From Acidimicrobiia bacterium (GTDB lineage: Bacteria; Actinomycetota; Acidimicrobiia; IMCC26256; PALSA-555), in the NCBI GenBank assembly GCA_017853455.1, contig JAFMJM010000028.1, forward strand, positions 1 through 16,809: a DNA stretch of 16,809 nt. The letters are read 5' to 3'. Shown in pieces: positions 6,858 to 15,896 of the stretch (position 1 is the stretch's first letter; every line of letters starts with the position of its first letter). The translations under genes were made by a program, and so were the position numbers. The notes below the pieces were generated by a model. It saw only the letters and a program-made list of their open reading frames with translations. It had not been told where the DNA came from and ran no database searches.

Positions 6858-8050
6858 GCGACGACCGCGTCGCACCAGGCGTGGATGGCGCCGATCACGG
6901 CCTCGGCGCGCAGGGAGTGGAAGACGTCGAAGGCGTGGGGTGCGCCGGGCACCTCGAGGTACACGACCTCCTGCCCGGGCACGGCGCGCAGCCGCTCGAC
7001 GTAGGCGCGCGTCAGTGCGACCGGCACGAGGTTGTCGGCGCTGCCCTGGACCACCAGCTGCGGAACCCCGGCCCCGGCGATCAGGTCGATCGGCGACCAC
7101 GACCGGTACCGGTCGGGGTCCTCGGTCGGGGTGGCGCCGAACACCAGCGCCGCGGCCCGACCGGCCCACCGGGTGTCGCGGCGCGTGCGGAAGGTGAACA
7201 TGGAGAGCAGGTCGGTGGGCGGGTAGACGGGCACGGCCCCGACGACCGACGTGTCGGCGGCCTCGAAGCCGGGCTGGAATCGCGGGTCGCCGGGGGTGAG
7301 CGCGGCGACGGCGGCGAGGTGGCCACCCGCGGAGCCGCCGGTGACGACGACGCGGGTCGGGTCGCCGCCGAACTCCGCGACGTGCTCGTGGACCCACGCC
7401 AGGGCGGCCTTCACGTCGACGATCTGCCCGGGCATCCGGGTCTTCGGTGCCAGGCGGTAGTTCACCGCCACGCACACCCAGCCGGCGGCCGCCATCCGGT
7501 TCATGAGCGGGCGTCCCTGCTGGCGCTTGTTGCCGACCAGCCACGCCCCGCCGTGCACCTGCACGAGGACGGGGGCACCGGTGACCCCGCCGCGGGGCCG
7601 GTAGACGTCGCAGCGGTGTCGGCGGACGCCGTCGGGCAGGTAGGCGAGGTCGCCGATCCGCTCCACCCGTCGGTCGCCGAGCCAGAACGGGATCAGCAGG
7701 CGTCGGCCGCGGCCGGGGTCGGGCTGCGGGGCCGGGAGGTCGGCGTCGGCGAACGCGGCGGTCACGGCGGCGCGGCTGCGCCAGGCCAGGATCTCCTCGA
7801 CGACGAGGGCCACGCCGCCCACCGCGGCGGCGCCGAGCCCGATCCAGCCGACGGGCCGGTGGAGCCCGCCGAGCGCGACCAGCACCACCACCGCGCCGCC
7901 GAGGGCCAGCAAGGTGAAGTGGGCGAGCTCGGCGACGAGCCATTCGGCGAAGAACGAGAACACGAACCCGATGAGCGAGCGCGTGGGCCACAACACGTTC
8001 AGGCCGAGCGCCAGGGTGACCAGCCCGACGGCGAACAGGATCCAGGGCAC
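6848..8050 (-). CDS. Membrane-anchored alpha/beta-hydrolase, LipC-like esterase (HSL-type)
   Basis: Serine esterase probably acting on short-chain esters or lipids. The 400-residue protein begins with about 90 residues of membrane segments (near 3-20, 27-43, 45-63 and 68-86), then an alpha/beta-hydrolase domain. The HGGAW oxyanion motif is at 166-170, the nucleophile elbow GGSAGG at 238-243 (Ser240), a likely acid Asp339 (GSADNLVP) and the base His372 (GAPHAFD), so the catalytic triad is complete. The region NKRQQGRPLMNRMA, WVCVAVNYRLAP and LAALTPGDPRFQPGFEAAD closely follows my memory of the Mycobacterium tuberculosis cell-surface esterase LipC (Rv0220), which also has an N-terminal membrane region. 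The start is GTG at 8050 with GGAGG about 6 bases upstream (8056-8060). It diverges from the Liv-type importer and shares its regulatory region. Confidence 0.9.
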   Translation of the reverse strand: MPWILFAVGLVTLALGLNVLWPTRSLIGFVFSFFAEWLVAELAHFTLLALGGAVVVLVALGGLHRPVGWIGLGAAAVGGVALVVEEILAWRSRAAVTAAFADADLPAPQPDPGRGRRLLIPFWLGDRRVERIGDLAYLPDGVRRHRCDVYRPRGGVTGAPVLVQVHGGAWLVGNKRQQGRPLMNRMAAAGWVCVAVNYRLAPKTRMPGQIVDVKAALAWVHEHVAEFGGDPTRVVVTGGSAGGHLAAVAALTPGDPRFQPGFEAADTSVVGAVPVYPPTDLLSMFTFRTRRDTRWAGRAAALVFGATPTEDPDRYRSWSPIDLIAGAGVPQLVVQGSADNLVPVALTRAYVERLRAVPGQEVVYLEVPGAPHAFDVFHSLRAEAVIGAIHAWCDAVVARG

Positions 8051-8120
8051 GGTCGCCTCCGGGGCACATTGGACCGGTCGGTCGAACCGGACGGAGCGGC
8101 ATGAATGGTCGGGAGCGCTC

Positions 8121-8171
8121 CGCAGCGTAGGCGATCCGTGCGCAAACGGTTGCGGTGTGGGCTACGCTGCG
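8121..8171. promoter_or_regulatory. Nested dyad with divergent TACGCT boxes and LacI-like operator
   Basis: CGCAGCGTAG (8121-8130) and CTACGCTGCG (8162-8171) are an exact 10-bp inverted repeat. Each arm contains TACGCT, a plausible -10 box: on the minus strand for the esterase (8129-8124) and on the plus strand for the importer (8163-8168). Between them lies CGCAAACGGTTGCG (8141-8154), a near-palindrome close to the CGCAAACGTTTGCG core recognised by LacI/PurR-type repressors. Both dyads have nearly the same centre (8146 and 8147.5). No good -35 hexamers are seen. The remaining bases of the 159-bp gap contain only the ribosome-binding sites. Confidence 0.55.
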
Positions 8172-8209
8172 CGCAACGACCCGGTCACGGGGACGATGGG
8201 GGGATCACG

Positions 8210-9481
8210 ATGCGCAAGTTCCGTTGGGTGCTCGTCACCGTTGCGGTGGCCGTCGCCGCGGCGTCGCTGGGAATCGTCGCTCCGGCGGGCGCGCAGAGCG
8301 CCGACGCTCCGGGCGTCACCGCCAAGGAGATCAAGGTCGGCGGCGTGGTCGGCAAGACCAACCCGACGGGCCGGCCGTACGAGAACGGCTTCATCGGGGC
8401 GCAGGCGTACCTCGATCTGATCAACAAGAAGGGCGGCGTCAACGGCCGCAAGATCTCGATCGTCGCGAAGTACGACGACCAGTCGCGCGACTCGAAGAAC
8501 ATCACCGCCATCCGCTCGCTGGTCGAGGAGGACAAGGTCTTCGCCGTGCTGCCGGTCGAGACCCAGAACTTCGCCGGTGCCGACTACCTGGTCCAGAAGG
8601 GAACGCCCACCTTCGGCTGGAACATCAACTCGCAGTGGGAGAAGGGTCCGAACCTCTTCGGGGCCGGTGGCTCGTACCTCTGCTTCACCTGCCCGATCCT
8701 CGCTCCGACGTTCATCGCACAGCAGCAGGACGCGAAGAAGGTCGGTCTGCTCGCCTACGGATCGTCGGCGTCGTCGACCGACTGCTCGCAGGGCCAGGAG
8801 GCGGCCTTCGACAAGTGGGGCCCGAAGGTGGCGTTCAAGGACCGCAGCCTCTCGTTCGGCTTCTCGGCCAACGACGTGTCGGCCGCGGTCCAGGCGGTCA
8901 AGGACAACGGCGTCGACTTCATGGCGACCTGCATGGACATCAACGGTGAGTCCAACTTCAACAAGGCGCTGAAGCAGTCCGGCGTCACCAATGTCAAGTA
9001 CTACGCCCCCGAGGGCTACGACTCCGGGGTCCTCAAGGAGCTCGGCTCCGACCTCGACGGCTTCACGTTCGTCATCGACTTCCTGCCGTTCGAGAACGCC
9101 AAGGAGTCGCCGAACATGCAGCTCTTCATCAAGGAGATGAAGAAGCGCGGCATCGAGCCGGGTGAGCACTCGCTGGTGGGCTGGAACAGCGCCCAGCTGC
9201 TGGTCGAGGGACTGCGGAAGGTGGGCAAGAACGTCACCCAGAAGGGGGTCGTCGACGCCATCAACCAGCTCACCGACTACACCTACGAGGGCACCCGCCC
9301 GTCGGTCGACTGGAGCACCGCCCACGGGCCGTTCCCGCCGGGGAGCAAGTCGTGCTCGGCCTACGTCGAGGTCAAGAACGGCAAGTTCGTGCCGGTCTAC
9401 AACCAGCCCGGCAAGCCGTACGTCTGCTTCCCGCAGAACCCCTACCCGGCGACACTCGTCCCGGAATACAGCGCGAGCTGA
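8210..9481 (+). CDS. Branched-chain amino acid-type ABC importer substrate-binding protein (Peripla_BP_6 / LivJ-like)
   Basis: Secreted receptor for the Liv/HAAT-type importer encoded just downstream. The 423-residue product has a signal peptide (MRKFRWVLV, hydrophobic core, cleavage near PAGA-QS, about residue 28). There is no lipobox cysteine, so it is predicted to be released or held by other means. The mature part opens with the family pattern VTAKEIKVGGVVGKTNPTG and continues with GFIGAQAYLDLINKKGGVNGRKI. Six mature cysteines (158, 161, 192, 241, 382, 406) suggest disulphides, a high number for the family. The ATG at 8210 is chosen because it precedes the signal peptide and has GGGGGGA about 6 bases upstream; a longer frame begins at 8105 but would bury the signal sequence. 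Members bind leucine/isoleucine/valine, urea, amides, aromatic acids or short-chain acids; the ligand here is unknown. Confidence 0.93.
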   Translation: MRKFRWVLVTVAVAVAAASLGIVAPAGAQSADAPGVTAKEIKVGGVVGKTNPTGRPYENGFIGAQAYLDLINKKGGVNGRKISIVAKYDDQSRDSKNITAIRSLVEEDKVFAVLPVETQNFAGADYLVQKGTPTFGWNINSQWEKGPNLFGAGGSYLCFTCPILAPTFIAQQQDAKKVGLLAYGSSASSTDCSQGQEAAFDKWGPKVAFKDRSLSFGFSANDVSAAVQAVKDNGVDFMATCMDINGESNFNKALKQSGVTNVKYYAPEGYDSGVLKELGSDLDGFTFVIDFLPFENAKESPNMQLFIKEMKKRGIEPGEHSLVGWNSAQLLVEGLRKVGKNVTQKGVVDAINQLTDYTYEGTRPSVDWSTAHGPFPPGSKSCSAYVEVKNGKFVPVYNQPGKPYVCFPQNPYPATLVPEYSAS

Positions 9482-9487
9482 TCCGGG
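9460..9487 (+). promoter_or_regulatory. Weak stem-loop across the stop of the Liv-type binding-protein gene
   Basis: CCCGGA (9460-9465) and TCCGGG (9482-9487) can pair around 16 bases that include the TGA stop. It sits in the same place as the much stronger hairpin of the peptide-type operon and could set binding-protein excess in the same way. With only six base pairs it may be chance. Confidence 0.25.
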
Positions 9488-9513
9488 CGCACACGATCGA
9501 CTGAGGGGTTCGA

Positions 9514-12248
9514 GTGCTGCTCGTCGCGGTCCCGCCGCTCTCGAGTTGGGTCCAGTACCTGATCGAGGGCTTCCCGGTCGGGTGCGTGTTCGGCCTGGTC
9601 GCGATCGGCCTGGTCCTCACGTACAAGACGTCGGGGGTGTTCAACCTGGCGTTCGGGGCCCAGGCGTTCCTGTCGGCGGCCGTGATGTACTCCCTCGACG
9701 CCCGGGGCTGGCCGCTCTGGCTGTGCTTCGTGGTGTCGGTGGTGATCGTCGCCCCGCTCTTCGGGCTCCTGCTCGACCGCGCCCTGTTCCGCTACATGCG
9801 CAATGCGTCGTGGGTGGTGAAGCTGGTCACGTCGCTGGGTCTGTTCGTGGCGCTGCCCGAGATCGTCAAGGCGCTGATCACGGGCCAGCGGGCCAAGTTC
9901 AACGCTCCGAGCCTGGCCCGCCTCTTCGGGATCCAGGCCCTCGCAGGTGACGACGGCGTCTTCAAGATCGGCTCCTACGTGGTCAACGCCGACCTCGCGA
10001 CCATCGTGGTGGCGACGGTCGTGGTGGTGGTCGCCCTGTTCGTGCTGTTCCGGTACACCGCGCTCGGCCTGCGCATGCGGGCCATCGTCGAGTCGTTCCG
10101 GATGGTCGAGCTCGCCGGGGTCGACAGCGAGCGCGTGAGCATGGCGGCCTGGATGCTGTCGAGCTTCCTCGCCGGTCTGGCCGGGGTGCTGCTCGCGCCG
10201 CTGATCTCCGTCGACTCGGCCGGCTTCACGCTCCTGCTGGTGTCCGCGGTGGCGGCCGCCGCCTTCGGCCGCCTCGTGAGCATCCCGGTGGCGCTCGCCG
10301 GCGGGCTGATCCTCGGAATCGGCCAGCGCGCCATCATCGGGTTCTCCTACTTCTGGAACTGGCCCCAGTCCCTCCAGACCGGGGTCCGTCCGGCGTTGCC
10401 CTTCCTGGCGCTGTTCCTGTGCCTGATCTTCCTGCCGGCGGTCCGGGGTCGTCGTGAGGTCACCGACCCGCTCTCGGGCGTCGATCCGCCGCCGCCGGCG
10501 ATGGCGCACGAGTACAAGGACGCCGACACCGCCCGCATGACCAAGCGGATCTTCCCCGTGTTCATCGCGCTGTTCGTGGTCGTGGTGTGCTTCCTGCTGT
10601 CGGACCTGTGGGTGTTCCGACTCACCGACGCCCTCACCCTGGCCGTGGCGTTCCTCTCGATCACGGTGTTCACCGGACTCGGGGGGCAGGTGTCGCTCGG
10701 CCAGGCGGCCTTCGCCGGCATCGGTGGGTACACGGTCGCCAATCTCGCCACCGAGAACCACTGGCCGGTGCTGCTGGCCCTCCTCGCCGGGATCGCGCTC
10801 GCCGCCGTGATCGGTGCGCTGCTCGCGGTGCCCGCCCTGCGCCTCGGCGGGATCTTCCTGACGCTCGCGACGCTGGCCTTCGGGCTGATGGCCGACAACA
10901 TCGTGTTCTCGGCCAAGTCGGTGGCGGGTGGCGCCCCGGGCATCGACATCGCGCGGCCGTCGTTCCTCGACGGCAACTCCCTCTTCGGCCGCGACCAGAT
11001 GTGGTTCCTGTTCGTGTTCGCCTGCTTCGGGCTGGTGGGCTACCTCGTCATCTTCGTGCGCAACGGCACGACGGGGCGCTTCTTCGCCAGCCTGCGCGGG
11101 AGCGAGACCGCCGCGGCCGCGATCGGCATCAACGGCACCCGCCAGCGGATCACCCTCTTCGCCCTCTCGGCCGGCATCGCCGGGCTGGGTGGTGGCCTGA
11201 TCGCGTTGCAGGCCGGCCACGTCGACGCGCTGACCTTCCCGGCGCTGTTCGGGGTCGCGTGGATCGTCCTGGTGGTGTCGCTCGGAGCCCGCACCGTCGA
11301 CGGGGCGCTCAACGCCGCGCTCGGCTTCGTCATCTTCCAGTGGCTGCTCGGTGACTACTTCAAGATGGACGCCAGCATCGCCCTGATCGGGTTCGGCTTC
11401 GGGGCCATCACCTACGCCCGCCACCCCGAGGGCATCGTCGAGTTCCGCACCCGGGAGAGCCTGCTGGCCCGGCGCAAGGCGGCGCTGATGAAGGCCCGCA
11501 TCGAGCAGATGTTCTCCGACCGGCCGATGCCCGACGGCTTCCTCCCCACCCGGGCCGTCACCGCACCGGTGTTCCTCGGCTTCGTGGCGCTGCTCGTGGT
11601 CGTGATCGCCAACCGCATCGTCGGCGGCTCCGACTCGGTCGCCCCCTGGGTGATCGCCCTGTGCCTCGGACCCAGCCTGCTCTACGCCGTCGGCTGGTCG
11701 CTCGTCACCAACGCCCGGTTGACCCGCGAGAGCGGATTCCGGGCCGGGTGGGCGATCATGGCCGGCGCCGCCGTCGTCGGTGCGGGCCTCGGCTGGTTCC
11801 TCACCAACGTGACCGTCGGGCACACCGACTTCGGCGACCCGCAGATCGCGATCGTGGCTCCCACCTGGATCGGGGTCGTGATCGGCCTCGTCGCCGGATA
11901 CGCGGTCGCCGCGTTCTTCGTCCTCCCGGTGCAGGTCTCGTCGATCGCCCGGGCGCGCGGCTGGCGCACCGTGCCCGTGTCGTGGATGGACGGCCGGACG
12001 CCGACCCTCTGGATCGTCATCGGGACCTTCCTGTGCTACTGGACGACCAAGGGCTGGGACGCGCCGTTCCTGTGGCCGCTGTACTTCCTGACCTTCGTGG
12101 CGTTCACGGTGCTGGTCCAGTGGATCGGCGCGGTGCAGAACGGCATCAACGAGCTGGCCGTCGGTGAGATCGACGTGGCGCCGGGGGTGCCGCTCGCCGA
12201 CGACGGCCTGCCCGAGGAGCTGCCGGCCCTGGCGGGGGAGAAGGCGTG

Positions 12249-12249
<1 letters not shown>
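9514..12249 (+). CDS. Fused LivH-LivM permease with extra C-terminal membrane domain
   Basis: Single 911-residue membrane protein that replaces the two separate permeases of Liv/HAAT importers. Residues 1-310 are LivH-like: GLVAIGLVLTYKTSGVFNLAFG near 27-48, and the coupling region LGLRMRAIVESFRMVELAGV with FLAGLAGVLLAPL at 184-230. A charged, proline-rich linker (about 311-345, with PPPP at 325-328) leads to a LivM-like half (345-635) with GLGGQVSLGQAAFAGIGGY (388-406), LRLGGIFLTLATLAFG (442-457), SLRGSETAAAAIGING (526-541) and GIAGLGGGL (554-562). A basic stretch (645-670) is followed by a third region (about 683-873) with roughly six membrane segments that I do not recognise, and an acidic tail. 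The GTG at 9514 has GAGGGG five bases upstream and follows the binding-protein gene by 32 bases. The stop overlaps the livG ATG. Both coupling regions are present, so the fusion probably supplies the whole translocation path. Confidence 0.92.
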
Positions 12250-13042
<793 letters not shown>

Positions 13043-13043
<1 letters not shown>

Positions 13044-13786
13044 TGGGCGAGCAGCCGTCGATGGAGACCCCGGGCGTGCCGCTGCTCGAGCTGCGCGACG
13101 TCGAGGCGGGCTACGGCCCGTTCCGCGCCCTGTTCGGCGTGTCGTTCGCCATCCAGCCGCGCTCGGTGACCGCGTTGCTCGGGTCCAACGGTGCGGGCAA
13201 GACCACCGTGGTGCGGGTGGCGTCGGGTCTGGTGGCCCCGACCGCCGGCCAGCTGCTCCTCGAGGGGGTCGACGTCACCGGGCGCCGGGCGTTCCGGCTG
13301 GCCCGAGACGGTGTGGTCCACGCCCCCGAGGGCCGGTCGGTGTTCGCCTCGCTCACCGTCGAGGAGAACCTGGTCCTGACGTTCCAGCAGGTGTTCGGCC
13401 GCTCGGGGGTCAAGGCGGCCCTCGAGGAGGCGTACACGTTGTTCCCGCGGATGGGGGAGCGACGGCGGCAGCTGGCGGGCACGTTGTCGGGCGGCGAGCA
13501 GCGCATGCTGTCGCTGGCCCGGGTGATGGTCCGCAAGCCCAAGCTGCTCATCACCGACGAGCTGTCGCTCGGTCTGGCGCCGGTCATCATCGACGAGGTC
13601 TACGAGACGCTCGTCACGATCCGCGACTCGGGGTGCGCGCTGCTCATCGTGGAGCAGCACGTGCACCAGGCGCTGTCGCTCGCCGACGACGTCGTGGTGC
13701 TCGCCAAGGGGCGGGTCGTGGTGCAGGGGGCGGCCGGCGAGCTCGGTGACGTCACCGAGCGCCTCATGCCCGGCGCCTCGGCCTGA
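13043..13786 (+). CDS. livF: Liv-type ABC importer ATP-binding protein LivF
   Basis: Second ATPase of the Liv/HAAT importer, 247 residues and last in the operon. It has the LivF opening VEAGYGPFRALFGVSF, Walker A GSNGAGKTT (47-55), HAPEGRSVFASLTVEENL (93-110, a LivF hallmark), signature LSGGEQRMLSLAR (148-160), Walker B LLITDELSLGLAP (168-180; Leu in place of the usual Pro after DE, and LSLGLAP typical of LivF) and the H-loop His in IVEQH. The start ATG at 13043 overlaps the livG stop as TGATG; the Met at residue 7 is a possible alternative. A longer in-frame reading runs back to 12632 inside livG and is not real. A hairpin 12 bases after the stop probably ends the operon. Confidence 0.95.
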
Positions 13787-13798
13787 GCCCACGTCCCG

Positions 13799-13815
13799 GC
13801 GTCCCGCAGGGACGC
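13799..13815. terminator. Hairpin after livF, between convergent genes
   Basis: GCGTCCC (13799-13805) and GGGACGC (13809-13815) form a perfect 7-bp stem with a GCA loop in the 55-bp gap between the livF stop and the stop of the convergent secreted-protein gene. No T-run follows on either strand. It is the likely shared end of both transcripts. Confidence 0.6.
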
Positions 13816-13841
13816 GTCCCCGAGCGGCGGGCGGGGAGGTC

Positions 13842-14492
13842 TCAGCCGGAGGTGTCGGCGGGTGCCGGCGGCGCGGTCGTGGTGGTCGACGGCACCGTCC
13901 GCGACGGCGTGGTGGTCGTCGTGGGGAGCGGGAGCGCCCGGTCGGCCCGACGCGTCGCGCACGGTCCGGCCGAGGCGAGCGCCGGGTTCTCGATGCGCAT
14001 CCGCTCGCAGAACGTCGCGCGTGACACCTTCCAGACGCCGCCGTCGAGCACGGCAGACCCCCGGGTGAGGACCTTGGGCATGGGCGTGCCACCGAGCTGC
14101 AGCTCGGTGTGGGCGACGGCCCGGGTGCGCCCCACACAGATCGCGCCGGCCGCGGTGAGCGTGCCGCCGGGTCCGGCCTGGGCGGCGAGCCACTGGGCGA
14201 TCAGCGCCTGGAGTGCCGGGTCGTCGCCGCCCTGGAGCCGGGCGGCCCGCTCGGGGGTCGACGTCGCCGGGTCGGTCTGCCCGGGCGTGGTCGAGAACAC
14301 GATCGAGTACGACTCCGCGATGGCGGCATCGGTGCCGATGGCGCACCGGGACCGGCTCGCGGCCGACGCGGCGGTGGCCGGTGCGAACGCACCGGCCACC
14401 GTCAGCGTGCCGACGGCCACTCCGAGGAGCAGCCGGAGGTACCGGGCGCGCAGCCCGGTGGCGGGGGTCAGCTCCCCAGTGCGGTGAGGCAC
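13842..14492 (-). CDS. Secreted four-cysteine protein of unknown function with Thr/Pro-rich tail
   Basis: I do not recognise a named family. From GTG at 14492 the product has 216 residues: a basic stretch (LRARYLR), a hydrophobic signal core (about 21-40), a likely cleavage at ATAASA, a globular part of about 135 residues and a low-complexity tail (about 187-216) with two Thr runs and prolines. Cysteines are at 50, 119, 162 and 178. The segment GSAVLDGGVWKVSRATFCERMRIENPA matches the upstream neighbour's GDAELVKGKWKVSGATLCDLVGANPA, and three of the Cys positions keep or nearly keep the same spacing, so the two are paralogues. The layout ending in a W-x-V-S strand resembles small NTF2-like secreted proteins such as mycobacterial MTB12, but this is a loose resemblance. 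The start is uncertain: GTG 14492 overlaps the upstream gene by 25 nt and has no clear ribosome-binding site, so coupled translation is likely. Confidence 0.75.
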   Translation of the reverse strand: MPHRTGELTPATGLRARYLRLLLGVAVGTLTVAGAFAPATAASAASRSRCAIGTDAAIAESYSIVFSTTPGQTDPATSTPERAARLQGGDDPALQALIAQWLAAQAGPGGTLTAAGAICVGRTRAVAHTELQLGGTPMPKVLTRGSAVLDGGVWKVSRATFCERMRIENPALASAGPCATRRADRALPLPTTTTTPSRTVPSTTTTAPPAPADTSG

Positions 14493-15016
14493 TTGGCGCC
14501 GAGGGTCGGGGTGGCGGGGTTGGCACCCACCAGGTCGCAGAGGGTCGCGCCCGACACCTTCCACTTGCCCTTGACAAGCTCGGCGTCTCCGACGAAGGAG
14601 AGGCCGGCGCCCTTGGTGGGCGGGGTGGTGAGGTTCCGCGGCTGGTTCAGCGCCAGGTCGTACTTGAAGGTCGCCGCCGTCTTGCCGTCGCAGGTGACCT
14701 CGACGATCACCGGGTAGGTGGCCGTGGTGGCCGAGCCACCCTGGCCGCTGGCGTTGGCCGCCGCGGTGCTCTCGTCGATGATGGCGACGAGCTTGTCGCC
14801 GTCGGCGATGCCGGCGAGCTTCTCGGCCGAGCTCGCACCGAGGAAGAACGGCGTGAAGGCCGCCCGGATGTTCTCGGCGGAGTTCTTGTCCTTCTTGCAG
14901 TCGGTGATCTTGGCGCTCTTCTTCGCCTTGGCGTCGACGCCGGCGCCGGCCGGGCCGGCGAGGACGCCGACGCTGAGCAGGCTGGTGGCGAGCAGCACGA
15001 GTGCGACACGTCGCAT
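14468..15016 (-). CDS. Secreted four-cysteine protein of unknown function (paralogue of the next gene)
   Basis: Small exported protein of 182 residues and unknown role. It has a classical signal peptide (MRRVALVLLATSLLSVGVLA, cleavage near AGAG, about residue 25), a lysine-rich start of the mature chain, and cysteines at 40, 109, 160 and 176. Mature features are AAFTPFFLGASSAEKLAGIADGD (52-74), VTCDGKTAATFKYDLAL (107-123) and KGKWKVSGATLCDL (149-162). Two disulphides are plausible. The ATG at 15016 is preceded by AGGGGGGAA, a good ribosome-binding site; a longer frame reaching 15202 lacks a signal sequence at its start. It ends overlapping the second paralogue, so the two are probably co-transcribed. 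No lipobox or sorting motif is seen. The resemblance to NTF2/MTB12-like secreted proteins is only tentative. Confidence 0.85.
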   Translation of the reverse strand: MRRVALVLLATSLLSVGVLAGPAGAGVDAKAKKSAKITDCKKDKNSAENIRAAFTPFFLGASSAEKLAGIADGDKLVAIIDESTAAANASGQGGSATTATYPVIVEVTCDGKTAATFKYDLALNQPRNLTTPPTKGAGLSFVGDAELVKGKWKVSGATLCDLVGANPATPTLGAKCLTALGS

Positions 15017-15068
15017 GGTTTCCCCCCTGGGATCGTGGTGCCGGTGCGGAACCGGTTGTGGGACTGTT

Positions 15069-15099
15069 CCGACCGGCGGTCGGGACGTCACAGACGCTA
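15069..15099 (-). promoter_or_regulatory. Putative -10 box and leader inverted repeat before the four-cysteine pair
   Basis: On the minus strand TAGCGT at 15099-15094 resembles the -10 boxes elsewhere in the window and would give a leader of about 70 nt. No good -35 is seen. CCGACC-GGC-GGTCGG (15069-15083) is a perfect 6-bp-arm inverted repeat inside that leader, and GCAGGCCTGC (15103-15112) is a palindrome just upstream of the -10 box. Either could be an operator. The remaining bases up to the tetR stop at 15195 show only a 5-bp hairpin near 15160-15180. Confidence 0.35.
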
Positions 15100-15194
15100 A
15101 CAGCAGGCCTGCAGTGGTGGTGGCCGCCGACGGTGCTTCCGCGCCGGTCGCCGTGGATGTCCGATTCCGCCCCGAATCCGGTGGAATGCCGGGG

Positions 15195-15800
15195 TCACCC
15201 ACCCAGCACCCCGAATCGCACCGTCCGGGCGAGCGTGTCGACGACCACGGCGCGGTCGGGAGCCGCCGGGTCCGGGCCGGTGGTGAGCGACACCGTGCGC
15301 TCGATCATGGCCAGGACGGCGATGGCGGCGACGTGGGCGTCGAGGTCGGGCGCGACCGTGGCGATCCGGGCCGCGATCCGGTCGGTGACCGTGGCGGTGG
15401 GTCCGGCGCCGACCGGCCCGGACTCGGCCTCGGCCGCCACCGGGTCGGCCCACACCCGCAGCACGGCGCCCGAACGGTCGGTGAGCTCGGCGAAGCGGGT
15501 GATCCACGCCCGGAGGCGGTCGTCGGCCCCGGGTCCGGCGAGGTCGGGGAACTCGTCGGCCAGTGCCGTCATGGCGGTGGCGACCTCGTCGGCGAGGGCC
15601 CGGAACAGCTCCTCCTTGTTGGCGAAGTAGAGGTAGAAGGTGCCGTGCGAGGTCGAGGCCGCCCGCACCACGTCGTCGACCCGGGCGGTGTGGTAGCCGC
15701 GTTCGGCGAAGACGGCCGCGCCCGCCTCGAGGAGGCGCTGGCGGGTCCGTTGCCCACGGGGGCGCAGCGCGCGCCCGTTCGCGGGATCGTCGGCGGCCAT
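15195..15800 (-). CDS. TetR-family transcriptional regulator
   Basis: One-domain repressor-type regulator of 201 residues. The N-terminal helix-turn-helix spans about 17-65 (RTRQRLLEAGAAVFAERGYHTARVDDVVRAASTSHGTFYLYFANKEEL in outline), with the family's classic recognition helix and FYLYFANKEEL. The C-terminal ligand-binding domain is Ala-rich and not diagnostic. The ATG at 15800 has no clear Shine-Dalgarno sequence; a TACGGT box lies six bases upstream, so a leaderless message is likely. The longer open frame reaching back to 16235 is antisense to the MaoC gene and is rejected. It diverges from the MaoC-SDR pair, which suggests that it controls those genes and itself in response to an acyl-CoA or related ligand; that is inference from context. 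Confidence 0.93.
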   Translation of the reverse strand: MAADDPANGRALRPRGQRTRQRLLEAGAAVFAERGYHTARVDDVVRAASTSHGTFYLYFANKEELFRALADEVATAMTALADEFPDLAGPGADDRLRAWITRFAELTDRSGAVLRVWADPVAAEAESGPVGAGPTATVTDRIAARIATVAPDLDAHVAAIAVLAMIERTVSLTTGPDPAAPDRAVVVDTLARTVRFGVLGG

Positions 15801-15896
15801 GGCGGCACCGTACCGCGTCGGCGTCGTCCCGAATGTCCGAAGGTGCCGCCCCCGGGCCCGGTGACCCCCGCGGGTCGTGCGGTACGCTCCCGCCCC
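15801..15896. promoter_or_regulatory. Divergent tetR/maoC control region with paired leaderless-type promoters
   Basis: Both genes are preceded by almost the same string: GCGGTACGGTGCCGCC before the tetR ATG (minus strand, 15816-15801) and GCGGTACGCTCCCGCCCC before the maoC ATG (15879-15896). The TACGGT and TACGCT boxes lie 6 and 8 bases before the start codons, and neither gene has a Shine-Dalgarno sequence. A GTGACC at 15861-15866, 16 bases upstream of TACGCT, may be the maoC -35 box. Other symmetry includes an exact 9-bp inverted repeat, GGCGGCACC (15801-15809) with GGTGCCGCC (15842-15850), the palindrome CCGGGCCCGG (15852-15861), and a direct repeat of CCGAA (15829 and 15837). One of these may be the TetR operator. 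Confidence 0.5.

Noticed and set aside
8162..9325. Minus-strand open frame of 387 codons opposite the Liv-type binding protein
   Set aside because: It is antisense to an intact secreted receptor, has low-complexity composition and starts inside that gene.
9442..11823. Minus-strand open frame of 793 codons opposite the fused permease
   Set aside because: The translation is a Glu/Asp/Arg/His/Gln-rich low-complexity string, as expected from the complement of hydrophobic GC-rich codons. No ribosome-binding site or motif was seen.
15069..15112. Possible riboswitch or small RNA in the leader of the four-cysteine pair
   Set aside because: Only a short hairpin and a palindrome are visible; no known riboswitch core or terminator/antiterminator pair can be drawn, so it is kept only as a possible operator.
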